From positions 353,896 through 417,895 of the forward strand of contig MNCI01006539.1 in the NCBI GenBank assembly GCA_015680685.1: a DNA stretch of 64,000 nt, in the 5' to 3' direction. The translations under genes were made by a program, and so were the position numbers. The notes under the pieces were generated by a model. The model did no database searches and was not told the DNA's origin. It saw only the letters and a list, made by a program, of their open reading frames with translations. Every line of letters starts with the position of its first letter. The stretch's first letter is position 1. The DNA comes from Gnetum montanum. Lineage: Eukaryota > Streptophyta > Gnetopsida > Gnetales > Gnetaceae. Shown piece by piece: positions 57,261 through 64,000 of this stretch.

Positions 57261-58640
57261 GAATGACCAATCACCCATGGAGACAAACTGGTACAGTAGC
57301 ATTCTGACCTATCTCCTTACCCAACAAACACCACAAGATTTAGACCTTAAGAAGAAACAATAGTTTCTTCACAGAGCCAAGTACTTTATGGAAATTAATG
57401 GACAACTTTACAAAGTATGTCTCGATGGCTTGGTTCAATAATGTATTCCTGATAGAGATCAACTGAGAGTTCTCTAAGATGCTCATGAGGGCCCTTGTGG
57501 GGGTCACTATGCTGGGAGACAAACGACTATTAAGATCCTACTTGTAGAGTATTATTAGCCTACCTTGTTCCAGGACACCCATCAATTCATCCAATCTTGT
57601 GAGCATTGCCAATGTGATGGGGGAATGACTACTAGAATGGAGGATTTGCAACAATGGATTCAACCGCTAGAACCCTTCAACATTTGGGGGATTGATTTCA
57701 TGGGGCCCATTACACCAATATCCAATGGAAAAGCTTACATTGTAGTTGCGGTAGACTACTTAACAAAATGGGCTAAAGCAGCTACTGTTAAAGGTTACAC
57801 ATCTTCTACAGCTACATGATTTGTTCAACAATAAGTCATCAACAGGTTTGGTGTGCCACATGCACTTATCTCAGATAATGGTACACACTTTACAAGTCCA
57901 ACTTTTCGAAAGCTAATGCAACGCTTAGGGGTTGAGCACAATTTGACTACACCATACCACCCCCAAGAAGATGGTCAAGCTGAGGTCACTAATAGGGAGA
58001 TTACCCTGATACTGACCAGAACTATTAGCAAATATAGGTGAGATTGGAGCAGTAAACTGAATGATGCTCTTTGGGCATATCGCTCCACATGGAAAATCCC
58101 TATAGGTTATCCTCCCTACAAGTTAGTGTATGGAAAATTTCCAATGCTCCCTATCCAAACTGAGCTCTATACATTAGCCACGGCATATGACCTCAACCTT
58201 GACCTTGATCTAGCACAAAAAAAACGTTGATGACTCTTAACTTGCTAGACGAGAATCGATTAGCTGCCATATCTTCTAATGAGTTGCACAAGGCATTTAA
58301 TAAACAACATCATGACTTGAAAATTAGGAAAGTTAAGTATCAACCAGGTGATAAGGTTCTCTACTGGAACCCCAAACATGTGCCACAATGTACCAAATTT
58401 CAAACATTGTCGGAAGGACCTTACATTATCTATGCAACTTTTCCTTCAGGGGCCATGACTATATGTAAACCTGAGAGCCCAAATAAGAGACTGTTAGTCA
58501 ACATGCAACAAACAAAACCCTTCCATGAGTTTAACATAGCCAGAACATATGCTACCTCTGTAAGAAAAACCTTGCTCATTATTTCGGATCTCCTCCTTCC
58601 AATTCAGTCATGGGGGAGATGGCCACCCTTGCTAATCATT
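57261..58640 (+). pseudogene. integrase of the Athila-like element
   Basis: Zinc-binding residues are seen in DAHEGPCGGHYAGRQT (about 57480) and CEHCQCDGG (about 57604). All three catalytic acids are kept in one frame: Asp at 57694 (IWGIDFMGPI), Asp at 57874 (LISDNGTHFTSP) and Glu at 57982 (EDGQAEVTNREI), with 35 residues between the last two, as in the D,D-35-E family. TAG at 57364, a TGA at 58039-58041 and other stops break the frame. A frameshift lies in the run of A near 58217, after which a 194-codon frame (58227-58811) carries the C-terminal domain (VKYQPGDKVLYWNP). That frame then runs into non-coding sequence. Integrase would insert cDNA. Confidence 0.9.
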
Positions 58641-60826
58641 GAAGGCCCTCAGTTCTTTCTAAGTTTTTGTTTTACACATTTTTTTTTTACATATTTTTGT
58701 TTTAAAAATTTCTTTAATCTTTCTTTTTTTTGTTTTACACCATCATTCATATTTTTACCACTTCTTTGTGTGATTACTTTATTTTTTTCGTCACCCAATA
58801 AGTGTTCATGATGGTGGTATGAATAATATCATATCGATTGCTAATGTTTGGATTTTGCCTTTGAAGTACAATGTTGATATTAAGGTATGGTTGTTTTGAT
58901 TAAACAGGCAATGAGTCCACATCGTTCATGCATCCATGAAATCCTATGGTCTCCCTTGGCTTGGAACTATATAGTCCCTTTCTTTAATAAAACTGTTATG
59001 ATTGGGTATTTCTCACACTAAGGAAAGACTCAAAGGATGAAAATGGTGTGACTTCAAAATAATTCTATGCATTTGTACTGGCTATTCTCTTGAGTGCTTG
59101 GATGCTTTTTCTTTGGGTTTTCCACCATTCTGACCATTCATCAAATCACTGGAAGTTGAGTTCATAAAAATAAGTCTTTGCATGGTGTGGTTCTCATGTG
59201 AAAAACACAAAAAAAAAGAGAAAAATGAGTGAGAATTCAAAGCACACCCCTTAGACACAATAATGATCTTAGGCTACACGCACTGGTTATGCCATTGGAA
59301 AGACATGTTACCCATGCCTAAAGGTTCCCTCTAACTAAGGCCCATTTTTGCTTCCTGGTTCTCCATCTCGCTCTCCTTGGAATGGTGGTGACTTTTTATA
59401 GAGGCATTCTTGTTGCTCTAAGAGGATGGATTGGTCAATTGTGTTGATGCGAGGTCACTGAATGTGGTTGGTTTGAGTCCAGATTTGGAATGAGTTCTAC
59501 TCGATCACATTAATCATGAAACACACAAGGGACTTTACAAAAAATTATTTTTGGGTTTCCATTCCATTCTCTCCTCTCCACCTTTCTTTTCCATTTCTCA
59601 CCTCATTGCCGGTTTTATCATTAGTCTATATCTTGATTGATGCATTGTTCTTCCTTGGTGATTTCTTATGGGTAAGTTTTTAACTCTTGCTTCCAATTGA
59701 CATTCCTAGAGCCTACAAACTCTTTCGTTTGTGGGTGTGTGAGGACACTAAAGGCATGAGCTTGCTTTGGGGAGGACCCACTGGCATTTCTTTTTAGTGC
59801 ATTTGTTAACTTCTTTTCCTTAAACATTTCTTGTAATCAACAATTTTTGTTTCATCCCCATCTATGACATCCATTTTATTGGCGTTGTTGTTGTTACTTT
59901 TTCTCCACCTTTCTTATTCCTTATCTTTCTCCACCCTTTCACTATCAGAGGTTTGTTCTTAGTCATGGAGGCTTGGGTACAAAATTTTTTAGTTTTTCCT
60001 AACCTCTACACCTTAGGTAGTCACCAGTGTTAAAACTCTAGAACTAGTATCTTCCATAACCACAACTCAGCCAATGCACTTCACATCGAGGCAAGGTATC
60101 AACTACATTGTGATTTATCTACCCTCACTCATTTGTGACTGTGTTGTGTGTGTAGATGGCGTTGTCATTGTTACCTTTTCTCCACCTTTCTTATTCCTTA
60201 TCTTTCTCCACCCTTTCACTACCAAAGGTTTGTTCTTAGTCATGGGGGCTCGGGCACAAAATTTTTTAGTTTTTCCTAACCTCTACACCTTAGGTAGTCA
60301 CCAGTGCTAAAACTCCAGAACTAGTATCTGCCATAACCACAACTCAGCCAATGCACTTCACATCGAGGCAAGGTATCAACTACATTGTGATTTATCTACC
60401 CTCGTTCATTTGTGACTATGTTGTGTGTGTAGATGGCGATCATACAATAATGGATTGGGCCTGGAGGATGCACTCAAGATGGACCGAAACTGGAACATTT
60501 ATAAAAGGAGCAAGATTGGTGGTGTGGTAATGGATGAACAATGACAGGCGCAATTTTGGCATCGATAGCAACATGTCTTATTCTTTTCTCTCTCTCTTCT
60601 TCTTCTCTTTCAGCTACCAATAAGGTTGGATGTCATTTATGTATAGTGTTCACTTTTGTGGTCATGAACACTAATGCTATCATATATTCTATTGTTGGTC
60701 CATTCACTGGGCACATTGAGTCAATCACCCCATTCCACCATCAATAGTCATTCAGTCAATAATCCCATACCTTTCTAATATTTTGTAAGAAACTTGAGGA
60801 TGAGTTTTCATTTAGTCATGGGGGTA
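58641..60826 (+). other. 2.2-kb 3' non-coding region of the Athila-like element with purine-rich tracts
   Basis: No gene is supported. A T-rich part (58650-58800) is followed by GGAAAGACATGTTACCCATG at about 59297, shared with the truncated copy at 36.8 kb. The word AGTCATGGGGG or AGTCATGGAGG occurs at about 58606, 59960, 60238 and 60815. The last directly precedes the 3' LTR (TCATGGGGGTA/TGATGAA) and is the likely primer for plus-strand synthesis. Confidence 0.6.
59881..60434 (+). repeat. 277-bp tandem duplication in the 3' non-coding region
   Basis: GGCGTTGTTG at 59881 and GGCGTTGTCA at 60158 start two units, and GGCGAT at 60435 begins a third that breaks off. Between them the two units differ by only a few bases, so the duplication is recent relative to the element. 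Each unit contains one AGTCATGG purine tract. Confidence 0.92.
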
Positions 60827-61647
60827 TGATGAATCGTGATATCGCATATGTGATATCGCATCTGCGATGTCAGATCAACCATGCAATATCGGATACCCGA
60901 TATCACGACCTATCTCCTTATCTATAAATAAGAGGTAGCGCCCTTGGTTTCCATAGTTAGAAATTAGTCCCTTAGCCAAACTCTTGCCATTTTCTCCCTC
61001 CAGAGTTAGAATTATTTTTGTGTGCCTACATTAGGAGTCATAGAGTGAATGGATCTTTATTCGAGCATTGTGTACCTGAGCACAGTTTGTGTACAGCAAT
61101 AAAGATGAAATTTATGATAAACCTTGCAGCATATAGAGTAGATTAATTAGCGTTAATTATTATTTAATGCTTTCATAGTTAATTAATGATTTCTCTCACC
61201 CTACAACTCTCTTAGTTAAATACACTTAGTAGGACAACTTCGAGCATGCGTGTAGCGCTTGGTAACCTAGTAACGATTAGCGTTTGGTAATCCCAGTAGC
61301 GTTGCACTAGTTTAGGATGTGCACGACAAGTGGCAACGGATACTGGTGTTAGGAGAACTTAGAACCTAGTTAATGAATAGTTAAATTAGATTAGTTACTT
61401 AGTTATTTCTCTCTCCCCTCCTTATTAGCATAGGATATAAAACAAATAAGAGCCATAAAAATCATATGCCTCAAGCTTACTTAACCATACAACCGTGACA
61501 TACAAGTAAGTTTGAGAAGACAATGATTAATCAACCCGTTATCATTCCACAAAGACGCATAGGCACTTAGTCCTTGGAATTCGACTGGATCGTTCATAAA
61601 ATGCTTGTATTCATATGGTGAGCATAGGGGTACCTCGCCGCTCATCA
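60827..61647 (+). repeat. 3' LTR of the Athila-like element
   Basis: TATAAATA is at 60923-60930 and AATAAA at 61098-61103. GTGATATCGC palindromes are at 60836 and 60850. The end CTCATCA at 61647 is followed by the target duplication TTTGG. Confidence 0.93.
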
Positions 61648-61652
61648 TTTGG

Positions 61653-63060
61653 AAAAGCCTCAAGAAAACATTATTGAGTAGGATAGACTAATGGAGGGAC
61701 TATCATTTTCGAAACAAACTGCTATTCAAGAATGAAAAAATTTGTATTCCCAATTATGATTTTAGAAGAAAAATTTTGGTTAAAAAGCATTATGATGACA
61801 TGGAAGATTAAATGGAAAAAGATAAAACATTGGAGCTTGTGGGTAGGCACTATTTTTAGCCTGGAATGACCTCTAAAGTCTCCAAATTTATGAAGGAGTA
61901 TTTAACATGTCAAAAATTCAAGGAAAATAAAGCAGTTGAGGAACACTTTATGCCTTTTCCAATTCCCAAGGATCCATGGGAAAGTATGTTAATCAATTTT
62001 GGAAGTGGGATTCTAAAGATCAAAAGTGACAATGATGCTATATTTGTAGTAGTGAGTAGATTTTCCAAGATGGCACATTTCATTTCGTACAAAAAGATGA
62101 GAGATGCATCTCATGTTGCAAATTTGTTTTTTCAGCATATTATGAAGTTGCATGGGATTCCTTTAAATATTGTTAGTAACAAAGACTTCAAGTTCACTAG
62201 TTATTTTTTAAGACTCCTTGGAAAATTTTAGGAATAAAGTTGAATTTTGCTAGTGCATAACATCCACCATATTATGGCTAAACTGCAGTAGCCAATAATA
62301 TATGTGTTGAATATTTTAAGATGTTTATGTGAGGGATTGCCTAATAGGTGGGAAAATTTGTTGTGTCATGCTAAGTTTTCTTATAATAATGCTTTTCATA
62401 TTATTATTTGAAAAGCCCATTTGAGGTTAATTATGGGTTTGATCTAAAGATGGTGGACGATGTTAGGAGCTTTGATGAAGAAGCTCAATTGAGTGTTGCT
62501 TTTGTACAAGAGATGATGGATCTTTATGCTTAAGTAAAGGCTAATCTCAAGAAGAAGGCTAAAGAAAGAATCCTTAAGAGAAATAAGGATAAAAGAAAAC
62601 CCAAAATTAATGTTGGTGATATTGTTTGAATGCATTTGAAGAAGAAGAGATTAAGAGGCATTAACTTTCCAAAATTGAAAGCCAAGAATATGAGTCCTTT
62701 TAGGATAAAGATCAAAATTAATAATAATGCTTTTGAAATTAACTTACCAAATGATGTGGGTATGCCTTTTGTATTTAATGTTATAAACTTTGTACATTAC
62801 CATGAACCAGTGGATGATAAAATCTTATAGGACATTGATGAATTGAAGGATGCTATTGATGAGTCCAAGCCTTCACAAGAGAGGAAGGTAATTGTACTCA
62901 AGAAGAAAGAAGCTTCCAACAATTGTGGAGTGAAGAGGCATGAGTACTTGATCCATTGGGAGGATTAAACTACTAATGATGTTGTATGGGTCCATGAGAC
63001 CCAACTTGTTAAGTGGGGGATCACTTCTACCCCTACTCCCTTATTCACCTGAGTTTACTT
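61653..63060 (+). pseudogene. chromovirus integrase and chromodomain (continues pol from 51466)
   Basis: After the Athila-like insertion the chromovirus resumes with DKTLELVGRHYF-stop-PGMTS, the zinc-binding end of integrase. The open frame 61866-62231 then reads SKVSKFMKEYLTCQKFK, then LINFGSGIL, where the first catalytic Asp is Asn, VSRFSKMAHFISYKK and NIVSNKDFKFTSYF, where the second Asp is also Asn. The Glu block is lost to stops (62232-62300). Remains of the C-terminal part follow (RWENLLCHAKFSYNNAF, about 62350). A chromodomain is at about 62930-63012: KRHEYLIHWED-stop-TTNDVVWVHETQLVKW. Integrase would insert cDNA and the chromodomain reads chromatin marks. Inactive. Confidence 0.85.
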
Positions 63061-63063
63061 TTT

Positions 63064-63078
63064 GAAGGGTGGGAGAGA
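63064..63078 (+). promoter_or_regulatory. polypurine tract of the chromovirus
   Basis: GAAGGGTGGGAGAGA directly precedes the 3' LTR. With one T it is otherwise all purine, as expected for the plus-strand primer. It supports the LTR start at 63079. Confidence 0.75.
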
Positions 63079-63674
63079 TAGTATAGAGACATCTCTTTTA
63101 AGCCCCTTTTACCCCTACAGATGCTTAATTTGTAGGTTTGGAAAGCTAGAGAGATGTATATGTGTGAGCTACAAGAAAAAACACAGAGATGTCCCAAGTG
63201 CCTAAGATACATCTAACCAAAAGAGAAGACATTTTTAACTCTATGTTTAGGATAAATATAGAGGTTGGATTGCTTATTAATCATAGATGAAGAGAGGGGA
63301 AAAGAGAGAGAGTTATGATAGAGACATTATAGGTGTGCGTATTTATGGTTAAGGGTATGTGATCTTGGCCATAACTCTTTGTATGTGGGTTTGATCTCAA
63401 ATGTGTGTGTGGAAAGATCTAGATTGATTGAACCTTGTATTGAGATAAATCATTGTGTGATTATAGAGTCTCATTCTTTGTAATGGTGTTGAGTGTGTGA
63501 GGATTGAATATGATTCAAGTGGTGATTTCATTGTAATTATAATCTTCTTGATTTAATTTAAGACAGCTAGTTTTTCTAGCTTTTCTAGCAATTAACTTAT
63601 CATATGTTTTTTTTTTTAATTTCTAGATTTAGTATGTTTGAAGGGTTAAAGCAAATTGGAGTAACCCTTCTCCA
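63079..63674 (+). repeat. 3' LTR of the chromovirus
   Basis: This uninterrupted LTR served as the reference for finding the three pieces of the 5' LTR. It begins TAGTATAGAGACATCTC (TG expected) and ends CTTCTCCA. Confidence 0.88.
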
Positions 63675-63679
63675 TTGAA

Positions 63680-64000
63680 GAAGGTGTGTGCCATAAGAAA
63701 AAATTCAGCCATTGAGATTAGCACCTAGAAAAATGAGCCCTAAAGTAGTAGAAGATGAGCAATCACTACAAGAACTAAGTGGGCATGCTTAAAGAAGTAA
63801 ATAAAAAAAGGATTTCATTGACTAAGACAAAGATGAATAACATTCTTCAGTAACACAATGACTTGTGGAAACCCATCTTTGATGGGCTTAATATGTATAA
63901 TCAAGTAGAGATCCACCTAAAAGAGCTACAAATTGATTAGATGACAAAGTATATGAAGCTCACCAACTTCACTATGTAATCCTAGAAATGTTAACTATTG
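63680..64000 (+). pseudogene. unknown coding-like sequence, probable continuation of the 38.3-40.2 kb relic
   Basis: Beyond the chromovirus, a frame starting near 63789 reads MLKEVNKKRISLTKTKMNNI, then HNDLWKPIFDGLNMYNQV and EIHLKELQID with TAG/TAA where Gln fits, to the window edge. The helical, coiled-coil-like style equals that of the sequence before 40223. It may be the same ORF cut by the chromovirus. No domain was recognised. Confidence 0.4.

Larger units (their letters stand above)
51467..61647 (+). mobile_element. Athila-like Ty3/gypsy element, complete with both LTRs
   Basis: LTRs at 51467-52271 (805 bp) and 60827-61647 (821 bp) both start TGATGAA and end CTCATCA. TTTGG flanks the element on both sides (51462-51466 and 61648-61652), a perfect target duplication within chromovirus pol. 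A tRNA-Asp primer site, gag, protease with DLGS, RT, RNase H and integrase, and a 2.2-kb 3' non-coding region follow. The primer site, the DLG protease motif and the RT style point to Athila. A hand count over about 290 aligned LTR bases gave 23 differences, about 8 percent, many of them transitions at CpG. It is damaged by several stops and at least two frameshifts. Confidence 0.92.
40224..63674 (+). mobile_element. chromovirus (Ty3/gypsy with chromodomain), about 6 kb without nested insertions
   Basis: 5' LTR pieces (40224-40404, 41327-41502, 47869-48104; together about 590 bp) match the 3' LTR at 63079-63674 (596 bp). A Met primer site, gag, protease, RT, RNase H, integrase, chromodomain and purine tract lie between in the usual order. 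Nested inside are a 922-bp insert, the pararetrovirus and the Athila-like element. Removing all leaves about 6 kb, normal for a chromovirus. The flanks ATGAA (40219) and TTGAA (63675) match at four of five bases, as expected for an aged target duplication. Both LTR starts read TA where TG is expected, again a G-to-A change. Confidence 0.85.

Noticed and set aside
60074-60747. Open frames of 78 and 68 codons in the 3' non-coding region
   Set aside because: They sit partly in the 277-bp duplication and show no homology to element proteins.

Overview
This is repeat-dense nuclear DNA from a plant, probably a species with a large genome (gymnosperm-like or comparable; the species cannot be fixed from this window). 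It is AT-rich and poor in CpG. Almost all recognisable coding sequence belongs to old, broken retroelements: Ty3/gypsy elements of the Tat/Ogre, Athila-like and chromovirus types, an L1-type LINE, and an endogenous plant pararetrovirus (Caulimoviridae). The only host-gene trace recognised is a short receptor-kinase fragment near 8.2 kb. No complete host gene, tRNA, rRNA or CRISPR array was found.

Layout. 1-2.6 kb: minus-strand gag of a Tat/Ogre-type element, followed by its palindrome-rich leader. 5.1-6.5 kb: plus-strand chromovirus integrase and chromodomain relic. 8.1-8.3 kb: kinase fragment. 9.7-10.15 kb: truncated Athila-type LTR. 10.15-26.5 kb: a very large Tat/Ogre-type element with a hairpin-rich LTR or leader, gag, protease, a 6.6-kb block, then RT, RNase H, a second (archaeal-type) RNase H and integrase. 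The 6.6-kb block holds an antisense gene relic with intact splice signals and is bounded by approximately 30-bp minisatellites. A splice-acceptor-like site lies directly before RT. 29.0-29.8 kb: minus-strand chromovirus protease/RT relic. 31.8-33.8 kb: LINE endonuclease and RT relic. 33.9-37.0 kb: truncated Athila-type element whose integrase is split by a solo LTR (5-bp target duplication; contains a 437-bp assembly gap). 38.3-40.2 kb: unknown coding-like relic.

40.2-63.7 kb is a clear nested structure. A chromovirus of about 6 kb (LTRs about 590 bp, initiator-Met primer site, purine tract, chromodomain) lies in coding-like DNA that seems to resume at 63.7 kb. Its 5' LTR is interrupted by a 922-bp insertion and by about 6.4 kb of caulimovirid DNA on the minus strand. 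That viral DNA is in permuted order (protease-RT-RNase H, intergenic region with TATA and primer-site remnants, movement protein, coat-like region). Its pol gene is interrupted by a 10.2-kb Athila-like element with both LTRs, tRNA-Asp primer site, gag, pol and a perfect TTTGG target duplication.

Within each retroelement the genes form the usual replication set: gag (particle), protease, RT/RNase H (cDNA synthesis) and integrase. Almost every copy is inactivated by changes that fit cytosine deamination: TAG/TGA stops where Gln, Arg or Trp is expected, Asp-to-Asn and Glu-to-Lys at catalytic positions, and CpG-to-CpA in a primer site. The Athila-like copy at 51.5-61.6 kb keeps the most intact motifs. 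All alignments were made by eye.
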